A DNA stretch of 64,000 nt from positions 13,895,501 through 13,959,500 of the forward strand of contig OZ005605.1 in the NCBI GenBank assembly GCA_963930655.1, given 5' to 3'. The notes under the pieces were generated by a model. The model ran no database searches. It saw only the letters and a program-made list of their open reading frames with translations, and was not told the origin of the DNA. The DNA is from Myrica gale (taxonomy: Eukaryota > Streptophyta > Magnoliopsida > Fagales > Myricaceae). The position numbers and the translations under genes are program-made. Below, piece after piece: positions 53,607 through 64,000 of this stretch (positions are counted from its first letter, which is position 1; each line of letters opens with the position of its first letter).

Positions 53607-54835
53607 TTGCACAGAAAGGAAGTTACATCAGGTCTTCCATTGCCTAGTATCTTGAGCCGATCCGGCAAGTCAAGTTGGTTCGGATGCCGGTTCAGCTCAT
53701 GGTTGGCTCGGCGAGCAACCACCGGTACAGGGTTTTCGTTATCCGGCTTAACCGGTGCAGGTGCTGGTGGCTTCTTTTTGAAGAAATCTGGAGGTTTTAC
53801 GGATAAGTAAAGTCGTTTTTTTTTATTTGTATTTATTTTTAAAATAATGTAAACTGGGTCTGGCGTCTGTGACAGTCACTCTGTTGCTCAAGTCTCAACT
53901 TTCACTTTGGAATTGCTTTTGCTCCCTATACTCAGTACTTCGGCAATGCTCTTCCTAATTTTTCATGACTCGTGTACTGAATGCAACTATGCAACCTATA
54001 CTTCCTATACATCGTCTATCTTTGAAAAAACGTAAAAGAGTATTTATTGGCTGCGCTTTTTCGTTTTGAAGTTGGATTCTGAGTTAATACCATCTGCACC
54101 GAGCGTTTCTTTACTCTTTATATATATAAATCCCTAAACTTACGCCGTTCCCACCCCTTCCCCTCTCAAATTCTTAATTCTCATTCAATTGAATCGATTC
54201 CAAATTTCCAGCATTCTCTTCGCATTTTCCTTCCGCCTCTCCTCAGTCCTCCCCTCCCTCTCCAAAATTCCTGCACACGTGACGTTTAGGGAGAACTGGA
54301 CTTTGATCAAGCCAAATCACAGGTTTTATCCTGATCGACTCCGTTTTCCCTATGAAAGATTACAATGCGTATACAAAAGCTTGAACTGGCTGATCATATA
54401 CAACCCGCAAAAAAAGAAAAAAGAATTAAATATATTTTTTTTTGTGCTGATTCAAAAGCCACGAAGATCTTGCTGGAAAATACAAAAGCCAGATAATTTG
54501 ATGCTTGTTCATAGTAGTGCCAAACTTAATATGATGTAAACTCATTACAGATTCTGTAGCCCATAAACTGTTGGAAATATTGTGATTTAAAAGACTGTAA
54601 TTGGAGAAGGGTGGATTAACATATCTCATCATATGACACTGGACTAAATCGTTGGATTAATTGTGATTTTAGATTTTATTAGTTTGAACTTTAGATTCTC
54701 ATCTTATCTTCAGATGTTCTCAAATTTTATTGATTTTGAATTTCATTAGTTTAAATTTTATTAATATGTGATCAATGGACCAAAAGAAAAAAGGGAAAAA
54801 AATACATTGGGTCAAGTGTGTAAAATGTTTTAAAA
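53607..54835. other. Intergenic stretch without recognisable gene
   Basis: A 67-codon non-ATG frame at 53607-53810 is glycine/serine-rich and unrecognised. A CCTCTCC-rich piece at 54240 resembles promoter or leader sequence but no coding start follows. Confidence 0.35.
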
Positions 54836-54839
54836 AAAT

Positions 54840-55015
54840 GACCCAATATAAATGTAGGTTAATCGGAAACTACCACTGCTAAAATCGTCACGGCTAAGGG
54901 CTGGTTATTGCCTTTGACGGTGGTGGTGGCGGTGACCAATATTTGAAAACCGGCGTATCTATTGTAGGTGTAGTTTTTGCCATAACCGACACCTACACCA
55001 GGTTTAAACATCCCT
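54840..55015 (+). repeat. Dispersed repeat, copy 2 of the family at 28030
   Basis: It contains CGGAAACTACCACTGCTAA, CGGCTAAGGGC, GACGGTGGTGG and TTGTAGGTGTAG, in the same order as at 28030-28195. It ends near AAACATCCCTAACTG, which in reverse resembles a hAT-type end. Confidence 0.45.
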
Positions 55016-56325
55016 AACTGAGGGGCCCAGGATTGTAGACATGCGGTATGAAGACAGGCTTATGACTGAAGGGCAGAGGATTATAGACATGCGGTGTGAA
55101 GACGAACACAGGATCTTAGCTCACCGTCTCTCTCTTTGCTTAGAGCTTCTAGGGTCCAGTACTCCATGCCCTCCTTCAAAATAGTGTCGTTTCCGCTTGG
55201 TTTTAGGAACCCAACCTCCTTTTCATTCTCGCAGTCCTATGTTTTGTTCGCCAATCCGAAGCTCCGGTTTCTGAGCTTCTCGTTTGTGTTAAGAAACTGA
55301 TGATCGCCGGAAATCATCTAGCGATGGTCAAATTTGATGGCCTGAGAGATGCTCTGTTTTTGGTGAGAAAATGGAGAAAAAAATAGGAGAACAAACATCT
55401 GTCGTTTGTGAGGATTTATATGCCTCACTGCACTTGTTGCTGAACGTTGCATCTCTTTGTCAATGGAAGAGTAGTAATTTCCGATCGTTGCATTTGTCAA
55501 CCGGCTGAATGCACTGGTTAATGGGGTTATGACACTGATCACCCTGAAGCAATGCCACATTGTATTGTTTCAACAATTTCCCACTTGATCATGCCATCCC
55601 CTTAGTACTATTTAAGTGAAACTATACATATGCACTTTATTTCATCAAAAATACTTGAGGTAAATATTATGTTCATTATTTTACCTCTCATGATGATATT
55701 TCAGTACACATTATCCCATGTGTTCTTATCTCTGAGTTTTCAATTGCATTCTCCTTGCAAGATTCTACTTCAGTGTACTGAAATTTCTCGGATAACAACC
55801 AATTCTATTGTAATTTTTATCTTTTATCCATACATTTTAATTACCTTTAATCATGACCAGTACTTAGGTAATATTGCAATATTTCTTTTACTTCAGGTGT
55901 CCCCAAATTTATATAAAATATGCTTGTACTGATGTGACCTTTTTAACTTAGATGCATCCATCTTAAACTCGTGGTTGTCACATGTACTTTGAGTTTTTTT
56001 AGTCAATTAATTGGTCATAGGATCGGCTACCATCTCTTCACAAGAAATATAGTTAAATTTTATTTCTCCTATCTCCACTATATCTTGTATATAATAGTAA
56101 TTTGTATCCATGTCTTTTTCTTTCGAATTGTGTTTCACTTTTAATTAATAAGATACTGATTATCACTAAATACATTGACCGGACTAGTAGGTATATTCAA
56201 GCTTTCTACAAACGTTTTATCCTGACCGCATCAATTACCGAAGTACTACATGAGATATACTTAGTTTTCATTGTGGATTTCACAACACAGCTCTGTATCA
56301 TACTTAATCAAGAAACAATTATTTC
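55016..56325. other. Intergenic stretch, possibly decayed copia flank
   Basis: AT-rich sequence. The part after about 55560 is the kind of T-rich, stop-laden sequence expected of a decayed copia pol read on the minus strand, but no motif is visible before 56330. Confidence 0.35.
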
Positions 56326-56329
56326 ACTA

Positions 56330-56640
56330 AGTAGAAATACATATCCACTTGTGAATTTTTTATCATCACGATCTCCTGCAAAATCAATATCTGTATAACC
56401 TATGATTTCTAAATCACTCATTCCAATTCTTAATCCCATATTTCTAGTGCTTTGTAAATACCTAAATATTCTTTTAATTTCTTGCCAATGATCCTTTCCC
56501 CAATTAGATTGATATCTACTTACTAGAGCTAAACAATTCTAGTGCGTGTAAGATTTAACCTCATCATAGACTTCTTTACACTTTGATCGGCTTAAATGGG
56601 ACATGGCATCACACGAGTGAACCAATATGACTAGAGAGCA
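56330..56640 (-). pseudogene. Ty1/copia pol fragment (RT/RNase H junction)
   Basis: Reading the minus strand across several phases gives CLALVSRYQSNWGK, then RIFRYLQSTRN, then SDLEIIGYTDIDFAGDRDD. This is the conserved copia pattern (YLQGT...YSDSDFAG.D..KS) at the start of the RNase H domain. Stops and shifts make it inactive. Neighbouring LTRs were not found. Confidence 0.65.
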
Positions 56641-56699
56641 TCAAAGATGCTTTGTCATCACCGCCCGTATGACCATAAGAGATATGGACAATTAGCTTT

Positions 56700-57165
56700 C
56701 CCTCTTGACAAGCCTTGTATGCAAGCCTGCGCATCCTACCCCTTCCTTGTCTGAACCTGGACGTTGCTATTCATGAAGAATTAATACATTAACAAAAGAG
56801 TTAGCATACTTTAAAAAAATTCATGTATAGTTCATTTATATTTTAATTGATGGTTTGAAATACTTACACGCATAACTACATTGGGTGGCATGTAGATTTG
56901 TTATTTATGCTAGGAGATGATAATTCGTTGGCTGCTCCAAGTGAAGGACCCGATACTGCTACAATCTTGGGATGATAGCTAGCACGAACCGTTGTAGCAG
57001 ATGAATTGCACCAAAGACGTTTTTCTCCCATTGGCATAACATAGTCCTTGACCAAATAAATCAATATTAAAGGAAAAACACATTAATTATCAATAGTCAA
57101 AACATTAACAAAATACATACTTTTAATAAATAGAAATGATAAAATCACTTTAATCCTCGGAGTCA
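56700..57165. other. Spacer with weak transposon-like frame
   Basis: A 62-codon minus-strand frame at 56876-57064 has no recognisable domain. It may belong with the CACTA-type fragment to its right. Confidence 0.3.
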
Positions 57166-57169
57166 TATT

Positions 57170-57841
57170 CTTTAGAATCACCACTATTCATCAATAAACG
57201 AGTCTTCAAAATCATCACTATCATCTGACACATGTTGTTGTGTCCCAATTTCGTTGGCGACGGGCACATAAGAGTCAACGTCGTTTCTGCTCAACGAGAT
57301 CATGTCAAAAGCAGGAAAAATCCAGGAAAAGCTCAATGGATTCATCATCCTGGTATGCTTCACGGTTCGACGGTCCTTTTCCGTCTTCACTAACCTCATC
57401 TTCAATAAGTGAAATATCATACGTATTTCTATTGAAAATCTTTTGAACAATCTTCTAGTGATCGCCTAACTTCATATTTTTGAGATAAAACACTTGATTC
57501 CCTTGACATGCCAGCAAGAACAGATCGTCTTTCGGGATGTGTTGATGATGACAAACCGACCACTTTTATGAAGACCAAAGTTTAGTGCACTCAAGTCAAC
57601 GGTTTGACGGTCCTTCTCCGTCTTCACTAACCTCATCTTCAATAAGTTGAATATCATATGTATTTCTAGGGAAAATCTTTTGAACAATCTTCCAATGATT
57701 GCGTAACTTCATATCATTGAGATAAAACACTTGATTCCCTTGGCATGCTAGCAAGAACGGATCTTCTTTATACAACTTTTGGGATGTGTTGATGATGACA
57801 AACCGATCCCCTTTATGAAGACATAAGTTGAGTGCACTCAA
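57170..57841 (-). pseudogene. CACTA-type transposon fragment (DUF4216-like), internally duplicated
   Basis: The minus-strand frame 57596-57841 reads KGDRFVIINTSQKLYKEDPF and then LLACQGNQVFYLNDMKLRNHW. This resembles the DUF4216 module (DPFILA.QA.QVFYV.D) that accompanies plant En/Spm-type TNP2 transposases. A second, diverged copy of the 3' half lies at about 57180-57530, offset 237 bases. The transposase itself is not present. Nonfunctional remnant. Confidence 0.55.
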
Positions 57842-57876
57842 GTCAAACTAGTCATATTTGAATAAATAAACTAAAT

Positions 57877-58362
57877 GGGGTAATGTCATAGTACGCTTAC
57901 TAATTATGGGCCAAAATCAATCTCTCCCTCCTAAATTTCATAATAGTTGCAATTCTCACCATCCTTTTGAAATGACCATTAAACCACATGTAAAATGACT
58001 AAAATGCCCTTCCAGAGAAAACTACTAAAAATATATTTAAAAATTCATTAAAAAAATAAAAAATAAAAAATAAAAAATAATATTTTTAAATAAAAAGATT
58101 GCAACTCTATTTCAGTGATCAATTTATTTCTTGAATTTTTGTATTTTAATTTTTTTTTTAAATTGCTTGGAGGGGCATTTTTTTTCTAGTAATCAATTCT
58201 CGCCATCGGTCATTTTGCATGCTTTTCCATTTGACTTAACACCTAAATCAAATGGAGGGAGAAACATGTTCAAAATATAAGGGGTGTAAATCATAGTTTT
58301 GAAACTTAGGGGGCGAGATTGATTTTTTCCTATAATTAAGGGGACTACTTTGATATTATCCC
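57877..58362. mobile_element. MITE with about 63-bp TIRs and 9-bp target duplication (Mutator-like)
   Basis: AAACTAAAT is perfectly duplicated at 57868-57876 and 58363-58371. The left end (GGGGTAATGTCATAGTA, then AAAATCAATCTC) and the inverted right end (GGGATAATATCAAAGTA, then AAAATCAATCTC) match over about 63 bases. The interior is AT-rich with AAAATAA runs and has no coding capacity. A 9-bp duplication with long TIRs points to the Mutator superfamily. Confidence 0.85.
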
Positions 58363-58386
58363 AAACTAAATTCTGATGCAAATAAT

Positions 58387-59471
58387 TGTAATTCCTAGGA
58401 TTAAGGCCACCCAAGAGGGGGGTGAATTAAGATTCCAATCTTTTTCGCTTTTAACCCCCAAAATCGTGTTTGCAAAATAAAGACTAATTTAGCACAATTA
58501 TATTGATGTGATAAGTAAATAAGTGTTAAATGTAAATAGTAGGGTTAGAGAAGCAAACATGAGATTTTTAGGTGATTCGGCAAACCTGCCGACATCTACC
58601 CCACAACCTCCTTTATCGAGCCTTGAAGTTTTTCCACTATCTTCCAATTAGTGTACACTTTAGCTTTCGGGTGCTAGAGAACCATACAAGTGCTTTTCCA
58701 GGCTCAACACTCACAACCCAACCAAGCTTGAGATATACCCTATCTAAGCTTCTTCTTTAGTGAACAACCTCACTAAAGGAATTACATCTTTTGGATAAGA
58801 AGATATAAGAATAAAATTTCTCTATCTTTTTGCTTCACACAATGACAAGGATAAGAAAGTGCAATTTATGTGAATGATATGAGAAATATGGAATAAGAAG
58901 GTTTAAGATATTTTTCAAGCTATAGAAATGACATGAGGAAGGTCTTTATATAGGCCACATTAGAAAACTAGCCATTTCTAGCCGTTGGAGGTCGATCTGA
59001 CAATTTTACCGTTGTACCGGTCGACCGCTTCATGTACTAGTCGACCGCTACAGATCATTTTCATCGACCGCTACAATTAAAAACCTCTTTTTTGACAATT
59101 TTGAAATCTCAATTTCAAAAACTAACTTCCCAAACGTATATCTAATGCTTGGGAGTTTATATATAGATGATTTGAAAACACTTACGATGCATTTTGGTTG
59201 TCAAAATTGTAATAAGAAGATTATGCACGGTTTAAAAGATATGCAAATGTGTGATTAATTCAAATCCTTGTCAAAAGTGAAACTAAGAGTTACAAGGTTA
59301 TACCCTATGGTCTTGAATCTTCACTTTTGAGCTCCTTTCATATTCTTGATCTTCAATCTTCTTGTCTTTGGCTCTTTGATGAAAATGTCTTTGTCTTTGA
59401 AGATGTCCATTTTGTAAACTTAATCCATTAATTGAAATCATCAAAATATTGATTGTGAACAAAAGCCAACA
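58387..59471 (-). repeat. 3' LTR of the SIRE-like element
   Basis: 1085 bp, TG...CA on either strand. It shares AGGATTAAGGC, GGTGAATT, TGGTTCGGCAAAC-like words and the TTGTACCGGTCGACCGCTTC segment with the solo LTR at 726-1956. Confidence 0.82.
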
Positions 59472-60402
59472 ATCTCCCCCTTTTTGATGATGACAATAAA
59501 TTGATAGTTTTGGATGACTCCCCCTATCTTTTGCAATTGGACAATCATATGAAACTTAAGACAAAACATTAGTAGCTATTAGATTCATAAAGTAATAATA
59601 CAATCAATGTTCATAATGCAATTCAAAAGGAGATTATAAGTCATCAAAAATATTAACACATTTCTCCCTTTATCACATAAAAAAGACAAAGGATATAAAC
59701 TTAGATGGATGCATCACCTAAAATTTGAATGTGCATGCATTGGGGATCAATTGCTTCCCCAAACATGCATTCTACCAATATTCATCACATGATCAAAGGG
59801 AATACAAGCATATCGTTATTAAGATATTTCTACCTTTGTCAAACGGAAAGTGAATACATGGATAGAACTTAAATAATTTTCATTTAATAGAACATCCAAC
59901 AGAACAACTTAAAGTTTTAAATGACAATCTTATTGAAATAGTATACCGGATGACTGATGGGGACTCAAGAGTCCATTGCTATTATGATAGTAGTCCACTG
60001 AGTGGGTTTGTACCGACCTTTTAGCTACCAATGACAATTTAAAGGTCATTCTTAACAAAAAATTTAGGCTCATAAAATCTCATAAAGTTCATAATTTTAT
60101 AAAAATTTCATTTTAGAGATGTTCTATTTTGATAAATGCAAGAAATATGTCAAAGATGAATACATTTGCATTTAAGATTAACACATAAGAAATCACTATA
60201 GAAGACAATTAACCAACAATTTAGAACATATTCTCAATCATGGATTTAGAAGTTACCAAATGTTTTTCCTTTAGTATTTTTCTTCAAATGTCACAAGCAT
60301 TTTTTATAGGCAAGTTTCATCTAAGTACTCTTTATTGCTCCATCTTTCTTGAATCCTACAAAAGAATCAAGAAAATGTTTTAAGTACCCAAGCTTTCTTA
60401 GG

Positions 60403-60622
60403 TCATTCGGTGTTGGCCTTGGTTCTTATTGGAACCCATGTCTTCTTGAGAGTCTTGCTCCTAAATTTTTTCAATGCACAATCAAAAAATTAGATGCTCA
60501 TCTCTGTTGCAAAAATGACATGTTTGAGTATGTGCACAAAAGTACTTAGCCTTCACAAAATAATTCTTAAAATATTTTTGGTAAATAGAAGGCTTGTAGC
60601 CTAAGCCACTTTTATCAAACAT
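60403..60622 (-). pseudogene. Gag remnant with CCHC zinc knuckle, frameshifted
   Basis: The minus strand reads MFDKSGLGYKPS, YQKYFKNYFVKA, then TCHFCNRDEH and, after a one-base excess in a T run, IFDCALKK and KKTWVPIRTKANTE. The pieces form the C-x2-C-x4-H-x4-C knuckle and the KTWVPK-type linker of SIRE-like gag. The frameshift falls inside the knuckle. The intact protein would have bound and packaged element RNA. Confidence 0.7.
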
Positions 60623-60705
60623 ACATATTTGACTACCAAGAATTAAATCTAAAGATTTCATTCCTTGAGTAAACTTCTCAAGGATTTTGTTTTGAGAAAA
60701 TATTT

Positions 60706-61356
60706 TGCTATTCTAGGATTAAGACAACCCAATAGGGGGTGAATTAGGATTCCAAACTTTTTTGCTTTTAACCCCTAAAATTGTATTTGAAAAGTAAAGA
60801 CTAATTTAGCACAAGTATATTGATGCAATAAATAAATAAGTGTTAAATGTAAAGAGTAGGGTTAGAAGATTTAGGTGGTTCGACAAATGTAACTTTTAGG
60901 TGGTTCGGCAAACCCACCTACATCCACCCCTCAAGCTCATTCACTGAGCCTTTAGGTTTTCCCACTATCTTCCAAATAGTGTACACTTTAACTTTCGGGC
61001 GCTAGAGAAACGTACAAGTGCTTTTCCAGGCCCAACACTCACAACCCAAGTGATTTCAGCCTCACTACTTACAACCCAACCAAGTTTGAGATATACCTTT
61101 TCTAAGCTTATTCTTTAGTGAACATCCTCACTAAAGGAATCACCTTTTTTGAATAAGAAGATACAAGAATAAACTCTCTGAAAGAGTGGAAATGAAAAGG
61201 AAAAGCTCTATCTCTTTGCTTCACACAATAAAGAAGTTTAAGATATTTTTCAAGCTATATAAATGATATGTAGCCGATCAACCTGATTTTTAGACATTAG
61301 GAAGGTCTTTATATAGACCACATTAGAAAATTAGTCATTTCTAGCCGATGGGGGTC
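60706..61356 (-). repeat. Partial 5' LTR of the SIRE-like element
   Basis: It matches the 58387 LTR from its left end to the AGCCGTTGG region and then stops. About 40% of the LTR is lost. A small internal duplication of TTTAGGTGGTTCG lies near 60870-60910. Confidence 0.75.
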
Positions 61357-62005
61357 GAAACATATCCCGATGCGCAAATCTAAAAGATTGCAAGTTAACG
61401 GGAATGAAATAATGGTATTTTCATATTTTTAAATGCATGGTCTTTATTTAGTAATTTATAAAATAATAGAGGAGCAAATTATATTACTAGAGCCTTGTGT
61501 AGATCGTTGGGGTCTCTCTCTCTCTTTAGTATGGACCGTGCGCGATCTGCAAGACCTCTCTCTCTCTATCTATTCGGTCTGGCCTTTGGTAAGTAGTGAC
61601 CAGGAGGTGCTTGATTCTGTGTCATGTGCCTTATCTGGAAGCTTCTCTTGAAACTTATCCCTTTTTTATTTTTACCATCTGTTAAACTTAAGTGTTGTGT
61701 TTGAAGATGTTCGAATGTGAAATGGTTCCTTTCCCCCACGCGAGCATCAAATTCATACGCATACAATTTTTTTTTGGCATTCAATGTTATTCGAAAATGA
61801 GAAGGATAGAAACTTAGATAACATAATCCAATGGTCAAATGAGGCCTTTTCATATCTCATCTTTAACTGCCATATTTAATGATTTCAGTTTTTTTTTATC
61901 ATGGATAACAGATACAAAACTATGCATACATCGTTTTACTTAATAAAATTAAAATATCCTAATCAAACATACATTCCAACATTAGTTCTTATACAATAGC
62001 TTATA
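61357..62005. other. Intergenic stretch
   Basis: Two CTCTCTCTCT-type runs near 61510 and 61555, otherwise AT-rich. No gene seen. Confidence 0.4.
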
Positions 62006-62330
62006 TATTAATGTACTTAGTGATATGTTAACATAATGTACTCCATACATGGTGAATATAATGTATGGAGCACAATATATATATATATATATATATTGAT
62101 GTACTTAGTGTGCATAGACATTAATGTGCTCCATACATTAGTATCACCATGTACACTCACACTATATCATACACAAAATATAGACCCTTATAATATAAAA
62201 ATATATAATGATATATATATATACATACATATATTAATTTACTTAGTGTCAATAGATACTAATGTGCTCCACACATTATATTCACCATGTTCACATAATG
62301 ATATATATATATATATATATTCATAAATAG
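62005..62330. repeat. AT-rich tandem array with (TA)n runs, period about 138
   Basis: ACTTAGTG, then ACTAATGTGCTCC or ATTAATGTGCTCC, then TTCACCATGT or ATCACCATGT recur at 62101 and 62240. A partial first unit lies near 62015. (TA)n runs at about 62077-62097 and 62300-62320 end the units. Open frames through it are repeat translations. Confidence 0.75.
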
Positions 62331-64000
62331 TAAATACGTACCATGTTATATATATCTGTGGCAATAAATTATAATATAAAACAAAAAATAATCATTCACC
62401 CAAGTTGAGATTTGAAATGGGAAAATTGGCATTTCTTTAAGTGTTATTTTTTCTGGCTTGTAGTGCCATATTTAACGAACCAATATTTTATTCGGATACT
62501 ATACTACCAAGTTATATTAAAAGCATGTTATTTCATTTAATAAAAATAATGTCATCAAAGTTCGAACAAGCAGACATTGTATGGTGTTGATACATTATCG
62601 ACTATGTGTTGACACATGCTGCGAGTTCGCAGAATTCCTACAACGTTGCCTACTCATTATATTGCTACAAAAATACTTGGGTACTCCTCCAACGGTACAT
62701 ATAAGGGTTTTGAAGACGTTTAAAGACAAGGGGCTATAAATAGAACAAGATGAATATATAAATTCAATAGACTTGCATTACATGTGCCCTAACTTTCTAG
62801 AAAGAGAAAGTTATTCGAAGAACAGAGAAGACCTCACCACTCAAGAAATCTAGTGCTCAAACATGTCAAACCTAATTCTTTCCTACTTGAATCTTGCCTT
62901 CTTGCTCACTAGTTGTGGGGGTAGAAGAAACACATTGGGCTATTGAGATTTGTGAAGTGAGTTGAAGCATGAGCTCATATAGCCATCGATGTAAAGCTTC
63001 CTTATCATCTGTGAACCTAATTTGTGCTCGCTACATGAAGAATAGTGGTGGCTATCTAACCTTATCACTGATTTTTTTTTGCTTTAGATTTTAATTGGTA
63101 TGATATTACCTTTGGAATGATTTGTGTATAAATATTTGGTTAATATTTTGATTGATTGCATTAATTGTGTTTGGTTGTTGTTAAAATAGTTTCTGTGTAT
63201 TAATTATTTTTATGTATAATGATTAAGATAAATTTTGAATTATAGTTTTTTAGGTATTTGTGTATATGGTGGGGTCCACAAAAATGTGTCTGAACAAACA
63301 CATTTGAATTAGAAAAGATTTTTTAAAAGAAAAAATATTTAAAAAATCATTAACCATCCATGGCCATCATTTTTTAATTATACAACATGTCATGTGTTAC
63401 TGCTTATTGTAACAAACCTTGTTGACTCTTGTAGTGTTGTTTTTATTTTCATAGGATATACATGTGTTGCCACCATTAAACCATGTGTTGACATATTGGT
63501 CATCTTCCCAAGAGCCATTTTATTAGTGTTGATACTCTCTCATTTTGTGTCGACACAAAATTCGAACTGGCAGTTTTTAAAATGGTTCGTGGTCTTTATA
63601 AAAACACCTTATGGCATAGGGACGATGTTCATTTTTACCTCTCCATCTCTCCAAAACACTCACATTTCTTTCTTCTCTCTCAAATATCAATAACCCATTG
63701 CCAAATCACCAACATTTTACTGGTAACCCCCAAATCCTTCTCATTTCCATTACAAAGATGTCTAAGAGACCACACGGCAGACACCTAGTTTTGCCAATTA
63801 TAGGGCATGAAAAAGGGGAAAAACCATTGTAGAACAGTCTGAAGCACAAGAATGACAGGTTTACCAGTCAGGTCTCGGTAGAAATAGATAGGTAAATGAT
63901 TATCATACTAGGAAGGTTATTGCGGGTAGATGGATTCACTTCCCCTAGTTCAGTAAGAATGGGTTCAATTTCAAAGAAATTTATGATTACCAAGGCTCAT
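62331..64000. other. AT-rich terminal stretch without recognisable gene
   Basis: A TATA-like GCTATAAATAG at about 62743 is followed by leader-like sequence but no long coding frame. A plus-strand phase near 63900 reads RKVIAGRWIHF, faintly like the start of a retrotransposon protein that would continue outside the window. Nothing firmer is visible. Confidence 0.35.

Larger units (their letters stand above)
58387..61356 (-). mobile_element. Defective Ty1/copia element, SIRE/Maximus-like
   Basis: The minus-strand 3' LTR is 58387-59471 (on plus TGTAATTCC...GCCAACA). Directly inside it lies the purine tract AAAAAGGGGGAGAT preceded by TGTCATCATC, the typical SIRE-type 3' polypurine tract. The 5' LTR is partial at 60706-61356 and breaks off at AGCCGATGGGGGTCGA. 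The interior is only 1234 bases, with a gag remnant and no pol. It is deleted and inactive, and belongs to the same LTR family as the solo LTR at 726-1956. Confidence 0.8.

Noticed and set aside
53607-53810. 67-codon Gly/Ser-rich frame after the SAPS gene as a small gene
   Set aside because: Non-ATG start, no recognisable domain, no splice or promoter context.
63394-63788. Overlapping frames near the right edge as a gene
   Set aside because: Strongly hydrophobic translations of T-rich DNA without domain or splice support.

Overview
This is nuclear DNA from a dicot-like flowering plant; the species cannot be fixed from the sequence. It is AT-rich, is packed with nested plant retrotransposons and MITEs, and holds one intron-rich host gene whose protein closely resembles plant SAPS-domain subunits of protein phosphatase 6. 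No tRNA, rRNA or CRISPR array was seen.

Positions 1-18998 are most of one degenerate Ty3/gypsy element of the Tat type on the minus strand. From right to left it shows a short 5' LTR, gag, protease, reverse transcriptase, RNase H and integrase. After pol come a minisatellite and plus-strand (antisense) extra reading frames. Its 3' LTR lies outside the window. Three younger LTRs sit in it. A solo copia-type LTR (726-1956, target duplication ACTAT) lies in the antisense frame. A long solo LTR (9198-16822, duplication AGAGC) splits protease from RT. A second long solo LTR (11376-15257, duplication TGCAA) sits inside that one. A third related solo LTR stands at 20938-24819.

Positions 24.8-31.4 kb are a gene-poor upstream region. 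It holds MITEs, a GC-rich block, one orphan exon of a cation-chloride cotransporter (27372-27472) and a perfect 38-bp palindrome at 31207. The host gene runs from the ATG at 31769 to the stop at 52595. It has 19 coding exons that join without frame errors into 780 codons. Introns carry several LINE-derived insertions. Intron 8 holds two complete head-to-head copies of what looks like a non-autonomous LINE family that keeps a first reading frame and the LINE tail but lacks endonuclease and RT.

Positions 52.6-64 kb are intergenic. They hold decayed copia and CACTA fragments, a MITE with a 9-bp target duplication, and a crippled SIRE-like copia element with part of a gag zinc knuckle. An AT-rich tandem array follows, and then sequence without recognisable genes.
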